Shown here: positions 33,786 to 41,358 of the stretch, piece after piece | How the letters are laid out: each line of letters starts with the position of its first letter | Numbering within the stretch: the stretch's first letter is position 1 | Assembly: GCF_014202505.1 (NCBI RefSeq) | Contig: NZ_JACHGW010000005.1 | Location: 186,001 to 250,000 of the forward strand | Length of the DNA: 64,000 bases | Direction of reading: 5' to 3' | From: Armatimonas rosea | Lineage (GTDB): Bacteria; Armatimonadota; Armatimonadia; Armatimonadales; Armatimonadaceae | Position numbers and translations under genes: made by a program | The notes under the pieces: model-generated | What the model saw: only the letters and a program-made list of their open reading frames with translations | Databases searched by the model: none | Told to the model about the DNA's origin: nothing

Positions 33786-35098
33786 CCGGGTATTCTACCC
33801 GCCGATGTACTGCGCCGCTGGGCAAGGCCGCCAAGAAAGTTTTGGAGACGGATTTGTTGGGTTTTATTCCCCTCAGCAACGACATCGATGAAGCCAATCA
33901 TCATCTCCTCAAAGGTCTGCTCACCCCATGTGACCGTCTTCGTCGGATCAGGGTTAAAGGGGTTCTTGGACGAGTTGTCGTACCAGGCCTCGATAAGAAT
34001 CTTGCTTCCCGCAGGGACTTTCTTGGGCTCTTTGAGCAAGTAGCGCGTCTGCCAGTTAAAGTCGTACTTCGGTACAGAGAGTAGAGTCTCTTGCTTGCCA
34101 TCGGGGTAGGTCGCGCTCATGCGAAACGCCTTGCCGCGTACATGCATGTGTGGCGTGTAGGCATAGATCGTGGCGTTAACGGGAACCGTCAAGCTTCGTG
34201 ACGACTTGTAGCTCTCCGCGCCGGGGGGAATGCGCAGGTTCAGCCCAAGAATCCCGATTGTGTCGGCGATCTCTTTGGGAGGCTCTTTTGCAAAGATAAA
34301 ACCGAGCTCAGAAAGGTCGGTCTGCTCGACTCCAGTAGGGGTGTAGTGGACCTGAAACATCAGGTCTGCTCCCTTGGGCACACGCTTGGCGACCCCTGCG
34401 GGGAAGACCATCGGGCTCTCACCAGGGGCATACTCCGCCACAAAACCGTCTAGTCCATTGGGCTGACTCAAGCCGCCCTTCTTATCGTCGATGAAGACTA
34501 AGATATGGTGCACGGCGCTTCGTGCGCCGGGCTTGACCTCAGCGGCCTGAATCCACTTGTCTTCGGTGAAGTTGGTGGGGACACGGAACCACTGATAGGG
34601 CAACACTCCCGTTGCAGCGATCTTGTAGGGCTTGTCCATCTTCAGTACCACATCCGGCTTGCCGATATTCCAGCCCTCCACAAAGCTTTTAGGAGCGGGG
34701 AGTTTCTTGGAATCCCCCTCAGGCATGCCCTGCTTGACCCAGGCAAGCACTGTCGCTTTCTCTTTGGCGGTCAGGCTACGGTCGTTGGCGAAGTCGCCGT
34801 GGCGTGGGTCGGCGTGCCAAGGGGGCATACGGTTATTACTGATGGTCTCGGAGATCATCGCGCTCCAGCGCTTGGCGTGGGCGTAGGTCTGGAGCGGGAA
34901 GGGCCCTACCTGACTAGGGCGATGGCAGCTCTCACACTTGTCTTGAAGGATCGGTGCGACATGCTCGGTAAAGCTGACACTTCCCACAGCGGGTAGCGGC
35001 GGCTCCGGCGCGACAGGCGGCGTCGCTTGTGGAGTCTGGGCAAAGGCGGTGAGCACAAGCAACGATGAGGTACTCAAGGCAAGGGGAAGAGATTTCAT
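33782..35098 (-). CDS. Secreted c-type cytochrome / copper type II monooxygenase-like protein
   Basis: A 438-residue protein with a signal peptide (SLPLALSTSSLLVLTAFAQ). A haem c motif CESCH lies near residues 54-58 (LQDKCESCHRPSQVGPF), with a possible Met ligand in MPPWH. The C-terminal region resembles the copper type II ascorbate-dependent (peptidylglycine) monooxygenase fold, with histidine clusters AVHHILVF, FQVHYTP and TPHMHVRGKAF and a tail strand ILIEAWYDNSSKNPFNP. This architecture occurs in Planctomycetes, Acidobacteria and Armatimonadota; the reaction is unknown. Coupled to the downstream isomerase gene. Confidence 0.87.
   Translation of the reverse strand: MKSLPLALSTSSLLVLTAFAQTPQATPPVAPEPPLPAVGSVSFTEHVAPILQDKCESCHRPSQVGPFPLQTYAHAKRWSAMISETISNNRMPPWHADPRHGDFANDRSLTAKEKATVLAWVKQGMPEGDSKKLPAPKSFVEGWNIGKPDVVLKMDKPYKIAATGVLPYQWFRVPTNFTEDKWIQAAEVKPGARSAVHHILVFIDDKKGGLSQPNGLDGFVAEYAPGESPMVFPAGVAKRVPKGADLMFQVHYTPTGVEQTDLSELGFIFAKEPPKEIADTIGILGLNLRIPPGAESYKSSRSLTVPVNATIYAYTPHMHVRGKAFRMSATYPDGKQETLLSVPKYDFNWQTRYLLKEPKKVPAGSKILIEAWYDNSSKNPFNPDPTKTVTWGEQTFEEMMIGFIDVVAEGNKTQQIRLQNFLGGLAQRRSTSAGRIPG
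33792..33797 (-). promoter_or_regulatory. -10 hexamer TAGAAT (minus strand), internal promoter
   Basis: TAGAAT on the minus strand is followed by six bases and ATG 33785, inside the end of the upstream coding region. It could give the isomerase gene its own leaderless transcript. Confidence 0.5.
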
Positions 35099-35211
35099 GA
35101 CATTCTGACTTTCTCGATGGCTGTGATAGATCGTACCTGATACAGACGACTGAGAGGATTCAAATCCGCGAAAATGCGACGCGTAGGTAGGCAGGGGAAG
35201 CTGTCACCGGC

Positions 35212-35217
35212 TATACT
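35212..35217 (+). promoter_or_regulatory. -10 hexamer TATACT for PhyH gene
   Basis: TATACT ends exactly six bases before ATG 35224. There is no Shine-Dalgarno sequence, so a leaderless mRNA is predicted. Confidence 0.6.
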
Positions 35218-35223
35218 AAGGCT

Positions 35224-36117
35224 ATGCTCACAGACGACCAAGTGGAGTTTTACCGCGAGCGAGGCTATGTCCTTGTCAAGGGGCTCTTCAACAAAGACGA
35301 GATGGCGCGGCACCGGCAGGCGCTGCACGACCTGGCACACCGGCTCTATGTCGAGACCAACCGCGGCTCGGACGCTACCTGGGGCGCGGCGCGCGACTAC
35401 GTGGAGGGGGGCAAGACCTCGTCGCTCCAGCACTGCCACGATGTCCAGTTCTACGATGCGGGGCTCGCCCGGCTGATCGTGGACGAGCGCCTCACCGGGA
35501 TTGCGGCGCAGATTATCGGTCCCAATGTCCAGCTCCACCACACCAAGATGTTCATCAAGCCCTCGGAGAAGGGGAGCCCGTTCCCGATGCACCAGGACGC
35601 GCCGTTCTTCCCACACGAGAACCACTCGATGATCGCCGCGATCGTCCACTTCGACGATGCGCCGCTGGAGAAGGGGTGTGTTCGCGTCGTGCCAGGGAGC
35701 CACAAGCTCGGCCTGCTACCCCATGACTCATCGGGCGGGTGGCATGTCGATCCCGAGCTCTACAAGGTCGAGGACGCCACCCCATGCCCGGCGGAGGCAG
35801 GCGATGTGCTCTTCTTCTCGTACCTGACGATCCACGGAAGCGGGATCAACTCCAGCCCCGAGGCCCGCACGACCCTCCTCATCCAGATGCGCGACCCGCT
35901 CGATCCCCCGAGCATCCGCACCCACGAGAGCCGCGGTCAGGGAATGATGTTGGCCGGCGTTGACCCGTCGTGCTGTACCACCAAGCCGATCTCCGACGAC
36001 CACAGCGACAACCCGGTGCACAAGGTCAATGGCACGGCGGGCAGCTGCGGTGAGGTGACCATGGGCGGTGAGGTCAAGATGGGCGGTGGCATGGCTCCTC
36101 CCACTATGGGGGGATAG
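35224..36117 (+). CDS. Phytanoyl-CoA dioxygenase (PhyH) family oxygenase
   Basis: A 297-residue Fe(II)/2-oxoglutarate-dependent dioxygenase. The metal triad is visible as H-x-D in MHQDAPFF and a distal His in LTIHGSGINSS, with the 2-oxoglutarate-binding arginine in SPEARTTLLIQ. It begins LTDDQVEFYRERGYVLVKGLF, as usual for the family. The C-terminal tail is repetitive Gly/Met-rich (EVTMGGEVKMGGGMAPPTMGG). The family hydroxylates diverse small molecules; the substrate is unknown. The stop codon touches a 123-bp inverted-repeat element. Confidence 0.92.
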   Translation: MLTDDQVEFYRERGYVLVKGLFNKDEMARHRQALHDLAHRLYVETNRGSDATWGAARDYVEGGKTSSLQHCHDVQFYDAGLARLIVDERLTGIAAQIIGPNVQLHHTKMFIKPSEKGSPFPMHQDAPFFPHENHSMIAAIVHFDDAPLEKGCVRVVPGSHKLGLLPHDSSGGWHVDPELYKVEDATPCPAEAGDVLFFSYLTIHGSGINSSPEARTTLLIQMRDPLDPPSIRTHESRGQGMMLAGVDPSCCTTKPISDDHSDNPVHKVNGTAGSCGEVTMGGEVKMGGGMAPPTMGG

Positions 36118-36239
36118 GGCCTGAAAGTCCCTGGCTAGGCCGCACTGCGTGCGAAGCGGGCCGAGCCCGCACCGAATCTTTCTCCGCGGCCTCGGGCCGC
36201 TTGACGCGAAGCGTCGCCTAGGCGGGGACTTTCAGGCCC
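36117..36239. repeat. MITE-like element with 15-bp perfect terminal inverted repeats
   Basis: GGGCCTGAAAGTCCC (36117-36131) and its exact inverse (36225-36239) bound a 123-bp non-coding segment containing further GC-rich arms (GGCTAGGC facing GCCTAGGC). It has no reading frame of note. It may be a small non-autonomous element or a structured 3' region of the PhyH transcript. Confidence 0.6.
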
Positions 36240-36264
36240 CGACGAACAACGTCCAAAACGCGCT

Positions 36265-36300
36265 GCGGCCCGGCGGAATCTTGCGAATCCGCCGGGCCGC
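36265..36300. terminator. Strong GC-rich hairpin
   Basis: GCGGCCCGGCGGA pairs with TCCGCCGGGCCGC. It lacks a T tract. The following stretch to 36500 shows only a small hairpin (CGGGCT/AGCCCG near 36355-36375) and no gene I can support. Confidence 0.45.
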
Positions 36301-36500
36301 TCACGTCGGGGGAGCCTCGCCTCTGGGAGTCATCATGACCCATGAGACTGGCTCACGGGCTAAAATCAGCCCGCGAGACCCCCCCGGAGACTATGACTAT
36401 TGTGCATGCCACCACCTCCTTCGTTTTGAGATGCCTGCATTTTAGGCCACTCCGAGGCAGGTAGCAAGGGATTTTTCCACCCTATGGCGAACTACACCCC

Positions 36501-37520
36501 ATGAGCAAGACATACAAGCTGGGCGTCGCTAAACTCGTCCACGACCACGTTTGGGGAGAGCTGAGCCACTGGAGCGCCACGGGACGCGTCGAGGTGGTCG
36601 CTGTCGGTGAGGCCAATGAGCGCCTGCGCCAGCGCTTCGCCGAAAAATTCCCCGCCGCACGCCTCTACGACTCCTGGGAAGCCATGCTCGCCGCCGAGAG
36701 CGCGCTTGATATCGTCCAGATCGCCGCCGAGAACTCGGTCCACGCCGAGATCACTGAGGCCGCGGCGGCAAAGGGCTGCCACGTCATCTCCGAGAAGCCC
36801 ATGGCGGCAACTCTAGAGCAAGCGAATCGTATGGTCGCGGCGTGCGAGAAGGCCGGTGTCCAGCTCATGGTCAACTGGCCCACGGCGTGGATGCCCGCGT
36901 TTCAGGAGCTGGAGCGGCTGATTCTCTCCGGCGCGATCGGGGAGCTACGCTACTTCAAGTACCGCTCGGCGCACAACGGCCCCAAGGAGATCGGCTGCGA
37001 CGAGACCTTCTGGAGCTGGCTCTACGACGAAGAGAAAAACGGGGCGGGGGCCTTTATGGACTACTGCTGCTACGGCTCGGCGATGATGGCGCGCTTCCTG
37101 GGGCTCCCCGAAAAGGTGATCGGGATGCGCGCGGTCTTGGCCAAGGACTACCCGATCCCCGATGACAACGCTTTAATCGATGCCTGGTACAAGGGCGCGC
37201 ACTGCGTCGCCGAGGCGAGCTGGACCCAGGTGACCGGCTATGTCACGGGCAACCCCTACGCCTACGGCTCCGAGGGCGCGCTCTGCCTGCAAGGCGGGAA
37301 AGTGCACTTGATGAAGCCGGGTAAACCGCTGGAGATTCTGGACCCGACCCCGCTGGAGGCACCCAAGCGCAACGCTCCCGAGTACCTGCTCCACTGTATC
37401 GAGACCGGCGAGGCGCTGGAGGGAGTCTGTAGCGCCAAGGTCTCCCGCGATGCCCAGGAGATCCTGGAGGCCGGAAAGCGCGCAGCGGACAGCGGGCACG
37501 TGCAGGTGCTGCCACTGTGA
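36501..37520 (+). CDS. Gfo/Idh/MocA family oxidoreductase
   Basis: A 339-residue NAD(P)-dependent dehydrogenase. The N-terminal Rossmann part starts KTYKLGVAKLVHDHVWGEL, atypically lacking the usual GxGxxG, followed by the family motif VISEKPMAATLEQANRMV (EKP). The C-terminal alpha/beta domain contains GAGAFMDYCCYGSAMM. It probably oxidises a sugar or cyclitol. The altered nucleotide loop may mean relaxed cofactor binding. Its stop overlaps the start of the MoxR gene as GTGA. Confidence 0.9.
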   Translation: MSKTYKLGVAKLVHDHVWGELSHWSATGRVEVVAVGEANERLRQRFAEKFPAARLYDSWEAMLAAESALDIVQIAAENSVHAEITEAAAAKGCHVISEKPMAATLEQANRMVAACEKAGVQLMVNWPTAWMPAFQELERLILSGAIGELRYFKYRSAHNGPKEIGCDETFWSWLYDEEKNGAGAFMDYCCYGSAMMARFLGLPEKVIGMRAVLAKDYPIPDDNALIDAWYKGAHCVAEASWTQVTGYVTGNPYAYGSEGALCLQGGKVHLMKPGKPLEILDPTPLEAPKRNAPEYLLHCIETGEALEGVCSAKVSRDAQEILEAGKRAADSGHVQVLPL

Positions 37521-38434
37521 TTCAGAAGCTAGAAGACAACCTCAGTAGCGTAATTCGGGGAAAGGACGAGGCGATCCGCTTGGTGGTGATCGCCTTGCTC
37601 GCGGGGGGACACGTGCTCCTGGAGGATGTCCCCGGCACGGGAAAGACGACGCTGGCCAAGGCGCTCGCACGCTCCATCGACGGCACCTTTCGGCGCATTC
37701 AGTTCACCCCCGACCTCCTGCCCGCCGATATCATTGGCTCCAGCTTCTACCGCCCCGCTGAGGGGACCTTTGAGTTCCGGGAGGGGCCGGTCTTCTCGCA
37801 TATCCTGCTCGCCGATGAGATCAACCGGACATCGCCGCGGACACAGTCCGCACTTCTTGAGGTGATGAGCGAGGGCCAGGTGACAATTGAGGGGCTCCGG
37901 CGCGTGTTGCCGCAGCCGTTCTTTGTGATCGCGACCCAGAACCCGGTGGAGTACCATGGTACCTACCCGCTCCCCGAGGCGCAGCTCGACCGGTTCGCGC
38001 TCCAGCTTGCGCTGGGCTACCCGACCCACGACGATGAGCTGGCGATTCTCTTTGCCCAGAACGACGGCCACCCGCTCGACTCGCTGAAGGCGGTGCTCAC
38101 CACCGACGATGTCCTGACACTGCAGGCGTCGGTGCGCCGGGTGCGGGTGGAGAAGGCGGTGGCGCAGTATCTCCTCAACTTGGTCGAGGCGATCCGAAAA
38201 GACGCGCGGCTACGGCTGGGGCTCTCCCCCCGCGCCTCGCTGGCGCTCTACCGCACGGCACAGGCCCGCGCCCTCACCGAAAAGCGGGAGTTCACCCTCC
38301 CCGAGGACATCCGCGCCCTCGCCGTGCCCGTGCTCTCGCACCGCATCCAGCTCGACACCAAGGCCAAGTACGGCGGTCTGCTGCCCTCCCAGATTATCGA
38401 ACAAGCGCTGACGAGCGTCCCGGTACCCCGGTAA
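37517..38434 (+). CDS. MoxR-type AAA ATPase
   Basis: A 305-residue AAA+ ATPase with Walker A (EDVPGTGKTTLAKALA), Walker B (ILLADEINRTSPRTQSALLEVM), sensor 1 (FVIATQNPVEYHGTYPLPEAQLDRF) and the C-terminal lid. MoxR proteins act as chaperones for metal or cofactor insertion and usually neighbour DUF58 and von Willebrand domain genes. Here they are absent and the partner upstream is an oxidoreductase, with which it shares a GTGA overlap. It starts with GTG. Confidence 0.93.
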   Translation: MIQKLEDNLSSVIRGKDEAIRLVVIALLAGGHVLLEDVPGTGKTTLAKALARSIDGTFRRIQFTPDLLPADIIGSSFYRPAEGTFEFREGPVFSHILLADEINRTSPRTQSALLEVMSEGQVTIEGLRRVLPQPFFVIATQNPVEYHGTYPLPEAQLDRFALQLALGYPTHDDELAILFAQNDGHPLDSLKAVLTTDDVLTLQASVRRVRVEKAVAQYLLNLVEAIRKDARLRLGLSPRASLALYRTAQARALTEKREFTLPEDIRALAVPVLSHRIQLDTKAKYGGLLPSQIIEQALTSVPVPR

Positions 38435-38443
38435 CGTGGTTTA

Positions 38444-38603
38444 GCCATCTCCCCGCGCCTTAGAGCGCCTCCCCTCTTCCCCTTGTGCTCCTTCGTCGCG
38501 GGAAGAGGGGCTTGCCTCACCTGCCTAAAGCCCCTCTTCCCAACGAGGAACGAGTGCCAAGGGGAAGAGGGGTGGCTGAGTTCCACGAAGCCGGGGAGAT
38601 GGC
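38444..38603. repeat. Palindromic intergenic repeat, best copy (38.4 kb)
   Basis: Outer arms GCCATCTCCCCG (38444-38455) and CGGGGAGATGGC (38592-38603) are exact inverses. Inside, CCCCTCTTCCCCTT faces AAGGGGAAGAGGGG, and GGGAAGAGGGGCTT faces AAGCCCCTCTTCCC. The 160-bp unit could fold into one long stem with side arms. It shares TTCCACGAAGCCGGGGAGATGG, in pieces, with the copy at 55686. Confidence 0.8.
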
Positions 38604-38612
38604 CAAACTCTG

Positions 38613-39320
38613 CTACGGGGCCGCCGGAACCACGTCCTCAGGCTCCCACCCAAGGTGCTCACGGGCGGGGGCGAGGCTGAGGAGCTCAAAGTCGGTCTTG
38701 GAGGTGGCGTGGACAATGGCGTAGCCGATGTTCTCCGCCGTGACGCAGCGGGCGAGGAAGCTGGCGGCATCGCGGGGGGAGAGCCAGATCGCGTTGGCGC
38801 GGCCCTCTTTGAGCCACTCGTGCTCGTAGTCTAAGAACCACCCGATCCGCACGGCGATAAACTCCAGCCCGTGCTTGTCGTGGTAGTAGCGGCCCATGGT
38901 CTCGCCCATCGCCTTGGTCACGCCATAGAGGCTCACCGAGCGCGGCAGGTCGGTGTTCTGGACCGTGTGGCCGTGGGGGTAGTAGCTCACCGCTTGGACC
39001 GTCGAGGCAAAGACAACACGCTTGACCCCCGCCGCACGCGCCGCCTCAAACACATTGTACAGCCCGACCACGTTGTTGGGAACCAGCTCCTCCACAAACG
39101 GGGCCTCGTCGCTGGTGGCCGCCAGGTGCACCACCGTGTCGCAGCCCGCCATCGCCGCGGTCAGGGTCTCGATACTCGAAAGATCGGCGACAATGGTCTC
39201 GGGCTCGCCCTCGATAGGCCGCCGGTCGAGGATCTTTAGGTCGAACTGCGCATGAAAAGTGGGCAGGATATGGGGGCCGATACGCCCGCCGGGGCCGGTA
39301 AGAAGGACGCGGTGTTTCAC
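38613..39320 (-). CDS. NAD-dependent epimerase/dehydratase family protein
   Basis: A 235-residue extended short-chain dehydrogenase. The nucleotide loop is TGPGGRIGPH near the start, followed by VVHLAATSDEAP, then the YGVTKAMGE active-site segment with Tyr and Lys and FASTVQAVSYYP. It resembles uronate dehydrogenase or UDP-sugar epimerase-like enzymes but is shorter. Its start overlaps the stop of the DUF423 gene by four bases, forming an operon. Confidence 0.9.
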   Translation of the reverse strand: MKHRVLLTGPGGRIGPHILPTFHAQFDLKILDRRPIEGEPETIVADLSSIETLTAAMAGCDTVVHLAATSDEAPFVEELVPNNVVGLYNVFEAARAAGVKRVVFASTVQAVSYYPHGHTVQNTDLPRSVSLYGVTKAMGETMGRYYHDKHGLEFIAVRIGWFLDYEHEWLKEGRANAIWLSPRDAASFLARCVTAENIGYAIVHATSKTDFELLSLAPAREHLGWEPEDVVPAAP

Positions 39321-39685
39321 GCCTTGAGTTTACCCGCGGAGAGGGCAAGATAGCCCCAGCCCAGCAGAAAACAAACTCCCCCGAGCGGCGTGATCGCGCC
39401 CAGCCACTTGATGCCGGTCACCGCAAGCAAGTACAGGCTCCCCGCAAAGATAACCTGCCCGGCCAGAAAGAGCTTCCCGACCGTCTGCGTCACCTTGAGC
39501 TCCACCTGGCCCGCCAGGGCCGCCACGAGAAGGAGGGCCAGTGCGTGCGCCAAGTGGTAGTGCGCCCCGGTCTTCCAGACCTCCAGCCCTGCCGCATCGA
39601 CTTTATCCTTCAGCCCATGCGCCCCAAACGCCCCCGCCGCCACAGCAAGCCCTGCGCTCATCGCCCCGATTCGAATGAGATTCAT
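39317..39685 (-). CDS. DUF423 (YgdD-like) small membrane protein
   Basis: A 122-residue inner-membrane protein with about four hydrophobic helices. The motif GAFGAHGLKDKV, then YHLAHALALLLVA and GSLYLLAVTG, with LGAITPLGGVCFLLGWGYLAL at the end, is diagnostic of the DUF423 family. Function unknown. It is the first gene of a two-gene operon with the epimerase. Confidence 0.93.
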   Translation of the reverse strand: MNLIRIGAMSAGLAVAAGAFGAHGLKDKVDAAGLEVWKTGAHYHLAHALALLLVAALAGQVELKVTQTVGKLFLAGQVIFAGSLYLLAVTGIKWLGAITPLGGVCFLLGWGYLALSAGKLKA

Positions 39686-39753
39686 TTTTTATTTTTATCA
39701 TGGATATTGTCGAGAATCCTTGCCTGAGGTAGGATGGGGGATTATCAAAAAAG

Positions 39754-39759
39754 TATAAT
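39754..39759 (+). promoter_or_regulatory. -10 hexamer TATAAT for tandem paralogue gene 1
   Basis: A consensus TATAAT lies 23 bases before ATG 39783, in AT-rich DNA. An AAAGG element lies close to the start, so this gene is probably not leaderless. Confidence 0.5.
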
Positions 39760-39782
39760 TATTCGGAATAAAGGTCTTAAGA

Positions 39783-40400
39783 ATGAACCGTCTTTTTTCT
39801 AGGAGCTCTGCGCCTGCACAAACAATTGTCGTGCCCAATAATTTTGCGAATACGGAGACGGAGTATATGTTGGGAACAGCTCCCTTTAATAATCCGAGTC
39901 GCTACCAGCAGATTTTTGATGCCAACCAATTTCCTGCCTCGCCTGGAGGTATTTTGATCTCGAAGATCGCCTTTCGTCCCGGATTTGCACAGGAATCTTT
40001 CCGACGGAAAATCACCAGTATTCAGTTTAATCTGTCTACAACAAAACAGTCTCTGAATGGCTTAGATGCAGCTTTTTCTCGGAATATAGGAGGGAATGAA
40101 GCTGTTGTCTACCGGGGAAGTATTACCTTTAGAGCCTCCGTGACAAATCGTAAAGGTGCTTTTAATTACGATATTCTAGTCACATTGGAAAAACCGTTTC
40201 TCTATAATCCTGCAGACGGGAATCTTCTGCTGGATATTCGGGATTTTACAGGAGATGGTATCGCGTTTTTTGTTGCGTCTACGGTCGATGCCACCACGCG
40301 GCTTGTCTATGCGGATACCAATCCAACTCTTGCCCAGGCAGGGCGTGTGCAACCAGGCGGCATGATTACGCAATTCACCTACACCCCCGTGACCAAGTAG
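39783..40400 (+). CDS. Hypothetical 205-residue protein, AT-rich paralogue
   Basis: It begins with a signal-less start (MNRLFSRSSAPAQTIVVPNNFANT), then contains PSRYQQIFDANQFP, ISKIAFRPGF, ITSIQFNLSTTKQSLNGLDAAFSRNIGGNEAVVYRG and FLYNPADGNLLLDIRDFTG. The same motifs occur at the same positions in the next gene, which has the same length of 205 residues. The fold looks beta-rich, as in secreted proteins of Planctomycetes and relatives, but no family is recognised. Codon use is distinctly AT-richer than in its GC-rich twin, which suggests different origins or a recent transfer. Confidence 0.75.
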   Translation: MNRLFSRSSAPAQTIVVPNNFANTETEYMLGTAPFNNPSRYQQIFDANQFPASPGGILISKIAFRPGFAQESFRRKITSIQFNLSTTKQSLNGLDAAFSRNIGGNEAVVYRGSITFRASVTNRKGAFNYDILVTLEKPFLYNPADGNLLLDIRDFTGDGIAFFVASTVDATTRLVYADTNPTLAQAGRVQPGGMITQFTYTPVTK

Positions 40401-40419
40401 CTCCTAAGGAATTTCCACA

Positions 40420-41037
40420 ATGCGCTTTGTATTTCTTTCCCCGGCTGATCCCCAGCCCCTGCTTGTCCCGCAGACCGCGGCCACGTTCCAGACCGACGGC
40501 AAAATGCAGACAGCCCCGTTTAATGTCCCCAGCCGCTACCAGCAGGTCTACGATAAGAGCGAGTTTGCGGCCCTCAAGACCCCCGTGCGTATCACGGAGC
40601 TCGCGTTTCGGCCCGTTGAGGATCAGCAGGCCCAAGGGCACAAGATCGAGCGCATTCAATTCCGCCTCTCAACCTTCAAGCAAAGTCCCGCGGAGCTCTC
40701 GACGATCTTTGATAAAAACGTGGGTCGGGACGAAGTCGTTGTCTTTGAGGGGCCACTGACCCTGCGGACCCGGATGCGGCGTAGCCGTGGCAGTACGCTG
40801 CAGTGCGATATCGCCGTTCCCCTCAGCAAGCCGTTTGTTTATAACCCGGCGGAGGGAAGCCTACTCCTGGAGATTCGGAACTTTGGCGGTGCCAATGCGA
40901 CTTTCTACGTGAACGGCTGCGATGCCCCCACGACCCGTATTGTCTATGCCGATGCTATTCCCAACAGAGTAGGGGCGGGGATCATCCAAAACGGCGGAAT
41001 GGTCACCCAGCTCACGTTTGCCTCTGTGGCTAAGTAG
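40420..41037 (+). CDS. Hypothetical 205-residue protein, GC-rich paralogue
   Basis: Paralogue of the preceding gene: PSRYQQVYDKSEFA, ITELAFRPVED, IERIQFRLSTFKQSPAELSTIFDKNVGRDEVVVFEG and FVYNPAEGSLLLEIRNFGG align across the full 205 residues. It ends GGMVTQLTFASVAK against GGMITQFTYTPVTK in the twin. Base composition is that of the surrounding genome. The 19-base spacing suggests co-transcription. No function is known. Confidence 0.75.
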   Translation: MRFVFLSPADPQPLLVPQTAATFQTDGKMQTAPFNVPSRYQQVYDKSEFAALKTPVRITELAFRPVEDQQAQGHKIERIQFRLSTFKQSPAELSTIFDKNVGRDEVVVFEGPLTLRTRMRRSRGSTLQCDIAVPLSKPFVYNPAEGSLLLEIRNFGGANATFYVNGCDAPTTRIVYADAIPNRVGAGIIQNGGMVTQLTFASVAK

Positions 41038-41046
41038 GCGCTTCCG

Positions 41047-41352
41047 CTACTGAGGCAGGGAGTAGCTCTGAAGGAGAACTCTCAGTTTCTTTGCGATTCC
41101 CCACACCCAGTAGGCTTGCCCAAGAAACACGGCAGACATGAAGACCCCAATCACAATCGTCGCGGTCTCCATTCCGTCTGGAGCGCTGCGGTAGACCCGT
41201 AGCCACTGGAGCGGGTTGGCGATCAGGGCGATACTGAGGAGAGCACCCGCTCCGGCCATGGTTAGCCGGTAGCCGAAGCGGGTCATGCGGTAGTTGCGGC
41301 GACGTTGCTCGGGAGTGAGCTCGGTGGGGGCTGGTTGCTCCTGTCGCTGCAC
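41047..41352 (-). CDS. Small two-helix membrane protein
   Basis: A 101-residue protein with a charged N-terminus (MQRQEQPAPTELTPEQRRRNYRMTRF) and two membrane segments (RLTMAGAGALLSIALIANPL, IVIGVFMSAVFLGQAYWVWGIA). No family is recognised. It follows the ABC transporter operon on the same strand by seven bases and may be its last gene. Confidence 0.6.
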   Translation of the reverse strand: MQRQEQPAPTELTPEQRRRNYRMTRFGYRLTMAGAGALLSIALIANPLQWLRVYRSAPDGMETATIVIGVFMSAVFLGQAYWVWGIAKKLRVLLQSYSLPQ

Positions 41353-41358
41353 GGTTTC

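Noticed and set aside
36149-36445. A 98-codon frame in the interval after PhyH
   Set aside because: It runs through the inverted-repeat element and hairpins, has no start signal or family resemblance.
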